Assembly (NCBI RefSeq): GCF_023091745.1
Contig: NC_068910.1
Span: forward strand, 179,111,170 to 179,175,169
DNA length: 64,000 nt
Direction of reading: 5' to 3'
From: Budorcas taxicolor
Lineage: Eukaryota; Chordata; Mammalia; Artiodactyla; Bovidae
Shown here piece by piece: positions 23,620 to 34,571 of the stretch. The notes beneath the pieces were generated by a model. The model was not told the origin of the DNA and did not search any database. It worked only from the letters and a program-made list of their open reading frames with translations. Positions within the stretch are counted from its first letter, which is position 1. The number at the start of each line of letters is the position of its first letter. The translations under genes were made by a program, and so were the position numbers.

Positions 23620-23815
23620 AAATAACTTTTTAAGGAAATTATTATTATTATTCCCATTTTATACAGGTGAAGAGAACAAATTCAGGCTCTATTATCTGAA
23701 AGTTCTTATAATTACATAACATTACTCATGGTATTATGCGAAGAGGCAAAGCCACAATTTAACCCAAATTTTGTTGAATTCTAAACCCATGACCTTTCCC
23801 TTTTACTCTGCTATT
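23620..23815 (+). mobile_element. MIR SINE remnant, forward
   Basis: ATTATTCCCATTTTATACAG, then GGTGAAGAGAACAAATTCAG, GCGAAGAGGCAAAGCC and TTCTAAACCCATGACCTTTC follow the MIR order. Ancient mammal-wide tRNA SINE. Confidence 0.7.
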
Positions 23816-23938
23816 CTTCCATTTTAATCTATGTAAAACTGTGTCAACGGCCTACTGATTAATACATTGACTTAACATAATCATTTTAAAACTGATTTTT
23901 TAAACTAATCAACTTTTAGCAATATTTTTATTTCATAC

Positions 23939-25169
23939 TTTTAATTCTCCAACCAAGGCTTCAACAATATGTGAACTGTGAACTTTCAGATGTTCAAGCT
24001 GAATTTAGAAAAGGCAGAGGAACCAGAGATCAAATTGCCAAGATTACCTGGATCATTGTAAAAGCAAGAGACTTCCAGAAAAACATCTATTTCTGCTTTA
24101 TAAACTATGCCAAAGCCTTTGAACTGTGTGGATCACAATAAACAGTGGAAAATTCTGAAAGAGATGGGAATACCAGACCACCTGACCTGCCTCCTGAGAA
24201 ACCTGTGTGCAGGTCAGGAAGCAGCAGTTAGAAGTAGACTTGGAACAACAGACTGGTTCCAAATGGGAAATGGAGTACGTCAAGGCTGTATATTGTCACA
24301 CTGCTTATTTAACTTCTATGCAGAGTACATCATGAGAAACGCTGGGCTAGATGAAGCACAAGCTGGAATCAAGATTGCAGGGAGAAATATCAATAACCTT
24401 AGATATGCAGATGACACCACCCTTATGGCAGAAAGTGAAGAACTAACGAGCCTCTTGATGAAAGTGAAAGAGGAGAGTGAAAAAGTTGGCCTAGAGCTCA
24501 ACATTCAGAAAACTAAGATTATGGCATCTTGTCCCATCACTTCATGGCAAATAGATGGGGAAACAGTGGAAACAGTGGCAGACTTTATTTTGGGGGGCTC
24601 CAAAATCACTGCAGATGGTGACTGCAGCCATGAAATTATAAGACGCTTACTCTTTGGAAAGAAAGTTATGACCAACCTAGGCAGCATATTAAAAAGCAGA
24701 GACATTATTTGCTAACAAAGGTCCATCTAGTCAAGGCTATGGTTTTTCCAGTAGTCATGAATGGATGTGAGAGTTGGACTATAAAGAAAGCTGAGTGCCG
24801 AAGAATTGATGCTTTTGAACTGTGGTGTTGGAGAAGACTCTTGAGAGTCCCTTGGACTGCAAGGAGATCCAACCAGTCCATCCTAAAGATCAGTCCTCAG
24901 TATTCATTGGAAGGACTGATGTTGAAGCTGAAACTCCAGTATTTTGGTTACCTGATGTGAGGAGCTGACTCGCTGGAAAAGACCCTGATGCTGGGAAAGA
25001 TTGAAGGCGGGAGGAGAAGGGGACAACAGAGAATGAGATAGTTGGATGGCCTCTGACTAAATGGACATGAGTTTGGGTAAACTTTAGGAGTTGGTGATGG
25101 ACAGGGAGGCCTGGCATGCTGCAGTCCATGGGTTCGCAAAGAGTTAGACATGACTGAGTGACTGAACTG
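23939..25169 (+). mobile_element. BovB LINE, forward, with 9-bp TSD
   Basis: Runs from the CTCCAACCAAGGCTTCAACA block (middle of the reverse transcriptase) to GACTGAGTGACTGAACTG. It is flanked by the exact duplication ATTTCATAC at 23930-23938 and 25170-25178, so both ends are resolved. It is 5'-truncated to 1.23 kb. Confidence 0.95.
24107..24960 (+). pseudogene. BovB reverse-transcriptase/C-terminal frame remnant
   Basis: The first frame (24107-24715) keeps the GNGVRQGCILS block and the catalytic YADD, then a one-base deletion near 24710 (TTTGCTAACAAAGG) shifts it. A second frame (24709-24960) carries RRIDAFELWCWRRLLRVPW. Upstream, FIDYAKAFD has become a disrupted FINYAKAFE. Non-functional. 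Confidence 0.85.
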
Positions 25170-25178
25170 ATTTCATAC

Positions 25179-25842
25179 CATAACCTTTTTATTCATCACT
25201 ATTTTTTTCACCCAAAACATCTTTTAATAAAGAAGTAAACTCTAGAAATATAGAAAACAGTATTTTCAAAATGTCAGACTTCATACTGATTATCTATGTC
25301 CCTAGTTGATAAATTTCATAAGTAATCATCTCCCTATTTTTTCTCCTAGAAATAATTACTGTATTCAAATTCATTGTGTATGAATGCCAAGTTCTTCTGG
25401 CATAAGGACATTTCCTTAGAAACAGAATTTTTTCTATAATATTTGACTCTTAAAACTCTTTCCAACGATTAAAAAAAATACTTATTGAATGTAACTAGGC
25501 TTTCTTCAGATATTATTAGACCACAGATGAACTTTTTTATCATGACATGAAAAAACCAAGCAAGATAACCTGGACAAATATATTCAGCCTCAAATAAGTA
25601 AATTGTCACTTAAGAGAATGAACTGAGAAAGGGAGGAGATGACAGAAAATAAAAAGTAGCAAAAATAATGTATGTATTCAGAGTTTTCATCAAAAGGCAA
25701 AAGAAAACAAAGATAATGATTTACTCAATCATTCCATTGTTTCATGGTCATTACAAGAGCTGATAACAGAGAAAAACATCAATATTCACTGCCACCACAA
25801 AGAGATACAAACTGATAATCCCTGCCATTCATAGTATTCTTT
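25179..25842. other. AT-rich DNA, nothing identified
   Basis: No repeat recognised between the BovB and the CHR SINE. Confidence 0.5.
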
Positions 25843-25856
25843 CTAAAAGAAAATCT

Positions 25857-26200
25857 TTCTTCTTTTTTAAAATTTTAATTGTTATTATTTGGATGTTCTG
25901 AGTTTTTCTTGCTGCATGCAGTCTTTCTCTAGTTGCAGGGAGTGAGAACCACTCTCTGGCTGCAGTGTCTTGGCTTATTGCAATGGCTTCTCTTGTTGCA
26001 AAGCACAGGCTCTAGGCTGTGTGGGCTTCAGTAGCTGAAACACATGGGCTCAGTAGTTGCAGTTTGTGGTTTCTAGAGTGAGGGCTCAATAGTTGTGATG
26101 CATGAGCTTAGTTGCGCCATGGCATGTGGGATCTTCCTGGACCAGGGATCAAACTGCATTGCAAGGTGGATTCTTAACCACTGGACTACCAAGGAAGCCA
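25857..26200 (-). mobile_element. CHR-type cetartiodactyl SINE, reverse, with TSD
   Basis: Near full length on the minus strand: GCTCTAGGCTGTGTGGGCTT, GGGCTCAGTAGTTGCAGTTT, CATGGCATGTGGGATCTTCC, and the reversed head ATTCTTAACCACTGGACTAC. Target duplication CTAAAAGAAAATCT (25843-25856) versus CTAAAAGAAGCTCT (26201-26214), 12 of 14 matching. Confidence 0.92.
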
Positions 26201-26214
26201 CTAAAAGAAGCTCT

Positions 26215-26712
26215 GAAGCCATGACAAATAAATAAATTGTACACAATTTCTAAGCATGATCTACAAATAATTAGCATTGCATTTCCTATTAAAATATAAA
26301 GCATTCAGTTTGCCTAATTATGAAATTCAGTGTCTTTCCTCTCTGAAAAGAAAACTAAACTCTTTCTTTACTTCCCATTTGTAATGACACTGTTGTTGGT
26401 TTAAATTTTCTTACATCAGTAATAGTTTTCATGCCTCTTTCTAGTGTGAGATATAGATTCCCAATTAGATTTCAAGTTAATTTAATTATTATAGTAAATA
26501 AATGAGCAGTGATCAGTTAGGATTAAGTTTAGATTAATGGATGGAGAAAATTGATATAGTATGGATATAGCAAGAAGATTCAAAAATACTTAGAGAATAA
26601 TATTTTCAGCATAGGTGACATTTTCTTCTTATTACTATTTTAAAATATCAAAGAAAGTAACTAGTAAGCAAATGTTTCTGAAAATTCACAAGACCATTTA
26701 AATGCTGTAATG
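26215..26712. other. AT-rich DNA, nothing identified
   Basis: No repeat or frame recognised. Confidence 0.5.
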
Positions 26713-26822
26713 CAACAAAGGAAATCATAAATAAAATGAAAAAAAACCCTGTAGAATGAGAAAAAATATTTGCAAATAAGCAACCAATAAGGGATTAATC
26801 TCCAAAATATGCAAACAGCTCA
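26713..26822 (+). mobile_element. Old L1 ORF2 piece, forward (left part of a split copy)
   Basis: GAGAAAAAATATTTGCAAAT, AAGGGATTAATCTCCAAAAT and GCAAACAGCTCATTCATAG match L1 ORF2 near its 3' end. The next L1 segment in normal order resumes at 31684, so later insertions appear to have split one copy. CTCATTCA here and CTCATGCA at 31684 may be the duplicated target. Confidence 0.7.
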
Positions 26823-26830
26823 TTCATAGA

Positions 26831-26917
26831 CTGCCATTGTTTTTCATGCTGAAGAAATAATAAAAGACTCTAAACTCAGCAGAATTCTATGCAGAATAAA
26901 TCATATACTTTTTAAAA
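26831..26917 (+). repeat. Left arm of a 6-kb-spaced inverted repeat
   Basis: The reverse complement of this 87-bp segment matches 32928-33011 at 77 of 84 aligned bases with one 3-nt gap. The match resumes on the far side of the L1 insertion at 31484-31510. See the paired arm. Confidence 0.8.
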
Positions 26918-27309
26918 ATAATATAAATTTATTTATTTTAATTCGAGGCTAATTACTTTACAATATTTTAGTGGTTTAGCCATTCACTGACATGAATCTG
27001 CCATGCGTGTACATGTGTTTCCCATCCTGAACTCCCCTCCCACCTCCCTCCCCATCCCATCCCTCTGGATCATCCCAGTGCATCAGCCCCGAGCATCCTG
27101 TATCATGCATCAAACCTGGACTGGCAATTCATTTCACATATGATAATATACATGTTTCAATGCCATTCTCCCAAACTGTCCCACCCTCACCCTCTCCCAC
27201 AAAGTCCAAAAGACTGTTCTATACATCTGTGTCTCTTTTGTTGTCTTGTATATAGGGTTATTATTGCCATCTTTCTAAATTCCATATATATGCATTAGTA
27301 TACTGTATT

Positions 27310-27578
27310 GGAGAAGGAAATGGTAACCCACTCTGGTACTCTTACCTGGAAAATCCCATGGACAGGGGATCCTGGTGGGCTGCAGTCCCTGGGGTCGCTT
27401 AGAGTCAGACATGACTGAGTGACTTCACTTTCACTTTTCACTTTCATGCATTGGAGAAGGAAATGGCAACCCACTCCAGTGTTCTTGCCTGGACAATCCC
27501 AGGGACGGGGGAGCCTGGTGGGCTGCCATCTATGGGGTCGCACAGAGTTGGACACGACTGAAGCGACTTAGCAGCAGC
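27310..27578 (+). mobile_element. Bov-A2 dimeric SINE, forward, inside L1
   Basis: GGAGAAGGAAATGGTAACCC, the monomer junction CTTTCATGCATTGGAGAAGG, and end GAAGCGACTTAGCAGCAGC. Target duplication ATACTGTATT at 27300-27309 and 27579-27588, exact. It is therefore younger than the L1 host. Confidence 0.95.
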
Positions 27579-28524
27579 ATACTGTATTCGTGTTTTTCTT
27601 TCTGGCTTACTTCACTCTGTATAATAGGCTCCAGTTTCATCCACCTCATTAGAACTGATTCAAATGTATTTTTTTTAATGGCTGAGCAATACTTCATTGT
27701 GTATATGTACCATAGCTTTCTTATCCATTCGTCTGCTGATGGACATCTAGGTTGCTTTCATGTCCTGGCTATTGTAAACAGTGCAGTGATGAACATTGGG
27801 GTACACGTGTCTCTTTCAGTTCTGGTTTCCTCGGTGTGTATGCCCGGCAGTGGGATTGCTGGGTTGTATGCCAGTTCTATTTCCAGTTTTTAAAGGAATC
27901 TCCACACTGTTCTCCATAGTGGCTGTACTAGTTTGCATTTCCACCAACAGTGTAAGAGGTTTCCCTTTTCTCCATACCCTCTCCAGCATTTATTGCTTGT
28001 AGACTTTTGGATAGCAGCCATTCTGACTGGCATGAAATGGTACCTCATTGTGGTTTTGATTTCAATTTCTCTGATAATGAGTGATGTTGAGGATCTTTTT
28101 CGTGTGTTTGTCAGCCATCTCTAGGTCTTCTTTGGAGAAATGCCTGTTTAGTTCTTTTGCCCATTTTTTGATTGGGTTGTTTATTTTTCTGGAATTGAGC
28201 TGTAGGAGTTTCTTGTATATTTCTGAGATTAATTCTTATCAGTTGCTTCGTTTGCTATAATTTTCTCCCATTCTGAAGGCTGTCTTTTCACCTTGTTTAT
28301 AGTTTCCTTCATTGTGCAAAAGCTTTTAAGTTTAGTTAGGTCCCATTTGTTTATTTTTGCTTTCATTTCCAATACTCTGGGAGGTGGGTCATAGAAGATC
28401 CTGCTATGATTTATGTTTGAGAGTGTTTTGCCTATGTTTTTCCCTAGGGTTTTATAGTTTCTGGTCTTACATTTAGATCTTTAATCCATTTTGAGTTTAT
28501 TTTTGTGTATAGTGTTATAAAGTG

Positions 28525-28878
28525 TTATAGTTTCATTCTTTTACAAGTGGTTGACCACTTTTCCCAGCACCACTTGTTAAAGAGATTGTATTTTCTCCAT
28601 TGTATATTCTTTCCTCCTTTGTCTAAGATAAGGTGTCCATAAAGGCATGGATTTATCTCTGGGCTTTCTATTTTGTTCCATTGATTTATATTTCTGTCTT
28701 TGTGCCAGTACCATACTCTCTTGATGACTGTAGCTTTGTAGTAGAGCCTGAAGTCAGGCGGGTTGATTCCTCCAGTTCCATTCTTCTTTCTCAAGATTGT
28801 TTTGGCTATTTGAAGTTTTTTGTATTTCCATACAAATTGTGAAATTATTTGTTCTAGTTCTCTGAAAAATACCTTTGG
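28525..28878 (-). pseudogene. L1 ORF2 C-terminal segment (sense part of the inverted L1)
   Basis: An 89-codon open stretch (28794-28525) including GTGGINPPDFRLYYKATVIK and IKRVWYWHKDRNINQWNKIE, typical of the L1 ORF2 region after the reverse transcriptase. It is interrupted further downstream on the minus strand. Confidence 0.85.
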
Positions 28879-29995
28879 TAGCTAGTGCAGAAATAAATGC
28901 AAAAGAAACAAAAGAGCAAAAATCAACAAAACTAAAAGCTTGTCTTTGAGAAGATAAATAAAATTGACAAACCATTAGCCAGACTCGTCAAGAAACAAAG
29001 GGAGAAGAATCAAATCAACAAAATTAGAAATGAAAATGGAGAAATCACAACAGATAACACAGAAATACAAAGGATCATAAGAGACTACTATCAGCAACTA
29101 TATGCCAATAAAATGTGCAACTTGGAAGAAACGGACAAATTCTTAGAAAAGTACAACTTTTCAAAACAGAACCAGGAAGAAATAGAAAATCTTAACACAC
29201 CCATCACAAGCACAGAAATTGAAACTGTAACCAGAAAGCGTCCAGCAAACAAAAGCCCAGGACCAGATGGCTTCACAGCTGAATTCTACCAAAAATTTTA
29301 GAGAAGAGCTAACATCTATCCTACTCAAACTCTTCCAGAAAATTGCAGAGAAAGGTAAATTTCCAAACCCATTCTATGAGGCTACCATCACCCTAATACC
29401 AAAACCAGACAAAGATGCCACAAAGAAAGAAAACTACAGGCCAATATCACTGAAGAACATAAATGCAAAAATCCTTAACAAAATTTAGCAAACAGAATCC
29501 AACAACATATTAAAAAGATCATACATCATGACCAAGTGAGCTTTATTCCAGGGATGCAAAGATTCTTCAATATCTGCTAATCATTCAACATTATACACCA
29601 CATTAACAAATTGAAAGATAAAAACCATATGATTATCTCAATAGATGCAGAGAAAGCCTTTGGCAAAATTCAACATCCATTTATGATAAAAAAAAAAAAC
29701 CCCTCCAGAAAGCAGGAATAGAAGGAACATACCTCAACATAATAAAAGCTATATATAACAAACCCACAGCAAACATTACCCTCAATGGTGAAAAACTGAA
29801 AGCATTTCCCCTAAAGTCAGGAAGAAGACAAGAGTGCCCACTACTATTCAACATAGTTTTGGAAGTTTTGTCCACAGCAGTCAGAGTAGGAGAAGAAATA
29901 AAAGGAATCCAGATTGGAAAAAAAGAAGTAAAACTCTCACCATTTGCAGATGACATGATCCTCTACACAGAAAACCCTAAAGATTCCACCAGAAA
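28879..29995 (+). pseudogene. L1 ORF2 reverse-transcriptase segment (inverted part)
   Basis: Encodes the pre-RT and RT core: KSPGPDGFTAEFYQKF (to 29298), ATITLIPKPDKDATKKENYR, and the catalytic FADDMILY at 29943-29966. A stop at 29299, frame changes near 29290 and 29500-29850, and a stop at 29486 break it. The BovB insertion interrupts it after 29995, and ORF2 resumes at 31129. Confidence 0.88.
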
Positions 29996-31128
29996 CTTCA
30001 GTTCAGTTCAGTCGCTCAGTCGTGTCCGACTCTTTATGACCCCATGAATCACAGCATGCCAGGCCTCTCTGTCCATTGCCAACACCTAGAGTTTACTCAG
30101 ACTCATGTCCATCAAGTTGATGATGCTATCTAGCCATCTCATCTTCTGTTGTCCCCTTCTCCTCCTGCCCCCAATCCCTCCCAGCGTCAGAGTCTTTTCC
30201 AGTGAGTCAACTATTCTCATGAGGTGGGCAAAGTACTGGAGTTTCAGCTACAGCATCAGTCCTTCCAATGAACTCCCAGGACTGATCTCCTTTAAAATGG
30301 ACTGGTTAGATCTTCTTGCAGTCCGAGGGACTCTCAAGAGTCTTCTCCAACACCACAGTTCAAAAGCAGCAATTCTTCAACACTCAGCTTTCTTCACAGT
30401 CCAACTCTCACATCCATATATGACCACAGGAAAAACCATAGCCTTGACTAGACGGACATTTTTTGGCAAAGTAATATCTCTGCTTTTCAATATGCTGTCT
30501 AGGCTGGACATAGCCTTCCTTCCAAGGAGTAAGCGTCTTTTAATTTCATGGCTGCAATCACCATCTGTAGTGATTTTGGAGCTCCCCAAAATAAAGTCTG
30601 ACATTGTTTCCATTGTTTCCCCATCTATTTCCCATGAAGTGATGGGGCCAGATGCCATGATCTTTGTTTTCTGAAAGTTGAGCTTTAAGCCAACTTTTTC
30701 ACTCTCCTCTTTCACTTTCATCAAGAGGCTCTTTAGTTCCTCTTCACTTTCTGCCATAAGGGTGGTGTCATCTGCATATCTAAGGTTACTGATATTTCTC
30801 TCGGCAATCTTGATTCCAGCTTGTGTTTCTTCCAGTCCAGGGTTTCTCATGATGTACTCTGCATAGAAGTTAAATAAGCAGGGTGACAATATACAGTCTT
30901 GACGTACTCCTCTTCTTATTTGGAACCAGTCTGTTATTCCATGTCCAGTTTTAACTGTTGTTTCCTCACCTGCATATAGGTTTCTCAAGAGGCAGGTCAG
31001 GTGGTCTGGTATTCCCACCTCTTTCAGAATCTTCCACAGTTTATTGTGATCCACACAGTCAAAGGCTTTGGCATAGTCAACAAAGCAGAAATAGATGTTT
31101 TTCTGGAACTCTCTTGCTTTTCTGATGA
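29996..31128 (-). mobile_element. BovB LINE, reverse, inserted in L1 with 11-bp TSD
   Basis: Starts with the reversed BovB terminus (CTTCAGTTCAGTTCAGTCGC) and is 5'-truncated at GAACTCTCTTGCTTTTCTGA. Target duplication TCCACCAGAAA at 29985-29995 and 31129-31139, exact, within L1 ORF2. Both ends are resolved. Confidence 0.96.
30377..31054 (-). pseudogene. BovB RT/C-terminal frame, 225 codons open
   Basis: The longest uninterrupted BovB coding stretch in the window. It has RRGVRQDCILSPCLFNFYAE and an intact catalytic LRYADDTTLMAESEEEL. It ends at a TGA where the motif should read A-E-C-R-R, explained by C-to-T changes at a CpG. It lacks the N-terminal half and cannot act alone. Confidence 0.88.
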
Positions 31129-31502
31129 TCCACCAGAAAATTGCTAGAGCTAATCAATAAATATCGTAAAGGTGCAGGATATAAAATTAACACACAGAAA
31201 TCCCTTCCATTCTTATACATGAACAATGAGAAAACAGAAAGAGAAATTAAGGAAACAATTCCATTCACCATCGCAATGAAAAGAATAAAATACTTAGGAA
31301 TATGTCTACCAAAAGAAACAAAAGACCTATATATAGAAAACTATAAAACACTAATGAAAGAAATCAAAGAGGACACAAATAGATGGAGAAATATACCATG
31401 TTCGTGGATTAGAAGAATCAATATAGTGAAAATGAGTATAGTAACCAAAGCAATCTATAGGTTAAATGATATGCTTTTTAAAACACATTTTAGACAGTCT
31501 AA

Positions 31503-31681
31503 TAGTATGGACTACAGCCCATCAGGTTCTTCTGCCCATGGAATTTTTCAAGCAAGAATGAAGGAGTGGATTGCCATTTGTTACTCCAGGGAATCTTCCT
31601 GACCTAGGGATTGAACCTGAGTCCCTGGCATCTCCTGTATTGGCAGGCAGAAAGTTTACAACTCTACCACTTGGAAGCCCC
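31503..31681 (-). mobile_element. Bov-tA SINE fragment, reverse
   Basis: ATGGACTACAGCCCATCAGG to the reversed head TCTACCACTTGGAAGCCCC. The tail side is truncated. It abuts the resumed old L1 at 31684. Confidence 0.85.
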
Positions 31682-31683
31682 AC

Positions 31684-32690
31684 TCATGCAGCTGAATATA
31701 AAAAAATCCCCAAACAACCTGATCAAAAAATGAGTGGAAGATCCAAATAGACATTTTTCCAAAGACATAAGGATGGTCAAGAAGTGCATGAGAAGATGCT
31801 CAGCATCACTAATTATTAAAGAAATGCAAATTAAAACTATAATGAGGTTTTATAACCTCATTCTAACCTTATTCCAGTTAGAATGGTCATCATCAGAAAA
31901 TCTATAAACAATAAATGCTGAAGAGGGTGTGACGAAAAGGAACACTCATACACTGTTGATGGACTGTAAATTGGGTCATCCATTATGGAGAACTGTATGG
32001 AGGTACCTTAAAAATCTAACTATAGAAATACCATATGATCTGAACCCTACTCCTGTGCATATATCCAGAGAAGAGTATAATTTGAAAAGATACCTGCACC
32101 CCAATGTTTAGCTCTGTTTACAATAGCCAGGACATGGAAGCGGTGTAAATGTCCATGCACAGAGGAATGAATAAACTGTTGTACATATATACATGGAATA
32201 TTACTTACCTATGAAAAAGAATGAAATAATGTCATTTGCAGCAGCCTGGATCGACCTAGAGACTGTTATACTGGGTGAAGTAAGTCAGACAGAGAAGGAT
32301 AAATCCCTTCTCTGATGATATTGCTTATATGGAGAACCTAAAAAAAATGGTATAAATGAATGTATTTACAAAACAGAAATGGAGTCACCAATATAGAAAA
32401 AAACCTTACAGTTACCAAGAGGTAAGGGAAAGGAGGGATAAACTGGGATATTTAGCCTGACATATACATACTACCATATATATAGTGTATAACTAATATA
32501 AACCTTTTACAATAGCATGTGGAACTCTATTCAAGGCTCTATAATGACCTAAATGGGAATAGAATCTAAAAACAAGTGGATATATGTATATGCATAACTG
32601 ACTCACTTTACTGTATAGCAGAAATCAATGGAAAATTATAAATCAACTATACACCAATATAAATTAATTAGGGAAAATTGTTATAATACA
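31684..32690 (+). mobile_element. Old L1 3' end, forward (right part of a split copy)
   Basis: GATCAAAAAATGAGTGGAAG, ATGAGAAGATGCTCAGCATC, the ORF2 C-terminal region (GCAGCAGCCTGGATCGACCT), then 3' UTR ending AATCAACTATACACCAATAT. It probably joins 26713-26822. An imperfect local repeat (AGGTTTTATAACCTCATTCT) lies near 31845. Confidence 0.85.
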
Positions 32691-32896
32691 TATGGATAAA
32701 TATATGTGTATATCAATCACACCTTTTGCCTACAAATTCTCAATAAGATCATTATAAGACATTGTTTTTTAATGCTATAAGTCTGTGAAAACTTAACCAC
32801 ACAGGGCAAATATTTACCCAATTTCCAAAAAGACATTAAAGAAAATATTAGGGTAAAAGTTAATGGTAAAACTCAGAACTTCTCACCCTTCCTTGA

Positions 32897-33011
32897 AGTC
32901 CGTACCATTAGACCATCTAAAAGGTGCTTTTAAAAAGCATATCATTGATCTTGCATAAAATTCTGCTGAGTTTAGAATCTTTTATTACTTCAGCATGAAA
33001 AACAATGGCAG
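32897..33011 (-). repeat. Right arm of the 6-kb-spaced inverted repeat
   Basis: Read on the minus strand it matches the left arm 26831-26917 and, beyond the L1 target site, continues to match 31484-31510 (CATTTTAGACAGTCTAATAG versus CCTTTTAGATGGTCTAATGG). Its TTTTAAAAAGCATATCAT is an exact reverse complement of the right-hand L1 target duplication. It is either a local inverted duplication or two copies of an unrecognised repeat family; the outermost part has a MIR-like look. Confidence 0.75.
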
Positions 33012-33678
33012 AAAAGCCAAATTAAATGTGACAGAAAGTTGTTAAGGTGCTCATTACCATTTTTCTGACAGTGATTTATTCTTGAATCTGTAATACAAAA
33101 ATATAATGAGATTTTTCCAGAATCAAAAGAAAAAGTGTTCTGAGACAGAAAATATATGCATTTACTTTCTCTCTAATTAACAAGAGGAAAATAAATATAG
33201 CATCTGGCACATGAGCATGCTAAAACAACACTGCTCTGTAAATATGACTGTGCAACCCATTTTCAGGATCCAGATCAGAACACTTGCAAATACTTTGGTG
33301 TTGCTCCCAAGTTAGAAATGCATGGTATATATTTTAAATAGGGATTATCTAAATAATACATTTTGTGATTTCTTCATAACAAAAACAAACACATTTTATG
33401 ATTATCTAAATAACAACAACAAAAACAAAACCCTCTGACTATGTCCAGAATCACTTCTTTGAAACTCATAGTTTAAGAATAGCCATTTGATTTAGTCTTC
33501 ACATAAGTTCACGAAGTTGGATAATGGAGATAGTATATTATATAAGTGATATTAGAATCTATGGCATTAGTAAAGAACACTTGAAATGTCTTTCTCTTCA
33601 GGAACATTCTAGTAAACCCCTTTAGGGGAATCAAAATTTATCAAGGGGAAAATTATTGTTAAAGAACTATGTTGGCTT
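33012..33678. other. AT-rich DNA, nothing identified
   Basis: A faint MIR-like stretch near 33490-33540. Otherwise unannotated. Confidence 0.45.
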
Positions 33679-33690
33679 GAAGGGTTCGCT

Positions 33691-33974
33691 GCTGCTGCTG
33701 CTGCTGCTGCTGCTAAGTCGCTTCAGTTGTGTCCAACTCTGTGCGACCCCATAGACGGCAGCCCACCAGGCTCCCCCATCCCTGGGATTGTCCAGGCAAG
33801 AACACTGGAGTGGGTTGCCATTTCCTTCTCCAATGCATGAAAGTGAAAAGTGAAAGTGAAGTTGCTCAGTCGTGTCCTACTCTAGCGACCCCATGGACTG
33901 CAGCCTACCAGGCTCCTCCATCCATGGGATTTTCCAGGCAAGAGTACTGGAGTGGGGTGCCATTGCCTTCTCCG
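33691..33974 (-). mobile_element. Bov-A2 dimeric SINE, reverse, with 12-bp TSD
   Basis: (GCT)7-8 run, CTAAGTCGCTTCAGTTGTGT, the monomer junction, and end GTGCCATTGCCTTCTCCG. Exact target duplication GAAGGGTTCGCT at 33679-33690 and 33975-33986. A cleanly resolved, apparently young insertion. Confidence 0.96.
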
Positions 33975-33986
33975 GAAGGGTTCGCT

Positions 33987-34360
33987 AACAACATTTATAT
34001 ACTAATTGCCATATATATGGCAGGATAATGCTGGGAAAAAGATGCACAAGACCTTGTTCCTATTCCCCAAATGGCTTTCTATTCAGTGGGAAGCTAAGAT
34101 ATTAACACAAACAAGTGGGATACTGGGCAGAAGAAATTGTGATAAAGACACTTCTGAAGAAAAACGTTCCAGGAAGTGGGGGCATCTACTGCCAGCATCT
34201 ACTGGCAGAGGGGAAAATTATAAGAGCCCTCTCTGGGCTTCAAACTTAAAAACCCAATATGGCATTTGTGTTAGTTGATCTCTGGGAGCAGAACCAAGGA
34301 GATTGTTTAAAGCAAAACAAAAGATGTGCATGAGGTTTTTGCTTTTGTTTTTGTTTTTTA
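33987..34360. other. Unannotated DNA
   Basis: A 90-codon frame runs 34006-34278 with no recognisable domain. A T-rich stretch precedes the next SINE. Confidence 0.4.
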
Positions 34361-34571
34361 AGTGAAAGTGCTTGTCTCTCAGTTGTGTCCAGCTCTTTGT
34401 GACCTCATGGACCAAAAGCTGCCAGGCTTCTCTGTCCATGTAATTCTCCAGGCAAGAATACTGGAGTGGGTTGTCATTCCCTTCTCTAGGGGATCTTTCC
34501 CATCCAGGTATCGAACCCTGTCTCCTGCATTGTAGACGGGTTCCTTACAGCCTGAACGATGAGGGAAGCCC
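34361..34571 (-). mobile_element. Bov-tA SINE, reverse
   Basis: AGTGAAAGTGCTTGTCTCTC at the left, reversed tRNA-like head GAACGATGAGGGAAGCCC at the right. Full length, diverged. Confidence 0.9.

Larger units (their letters stand above)
26918..31464 (-). mobile_element. Ruminant L1 with twin-priming inversion; hosts Bov-A2 and BovB
   Basis: Flanked by a 19-bp target duplication, AATCATATACTTTTTAAAA (26899-26917) and AATGATATGCTTTTTAAAA (31465-31483), 17 of 19 matching. The minus-strand part (28878 down to 26918) is sense ORF2 C-terminus plus the ruminant L1 3' UTR. The part 28879-31464 is plus-strand ORF2 from before the reverse transcriptase up to ACCAAAGCAATCTATAGG. The minus-strand part begins with exactly the next ORF2 sequence, so this is a single insertion with 5' inversion. 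Later insertions inside it are Bov-A2 (27310-27578) and BovB (29996-31128), leaving about 3.1 kb of L1. Confidence 0.92.

Noticed and set aside
30105..30674. 189-codon plus-strand open frame as a protein gene
   Set aside because: It is the exact antisense of a reverse BovB. The same antisense peptide recurs at other BovB copies.
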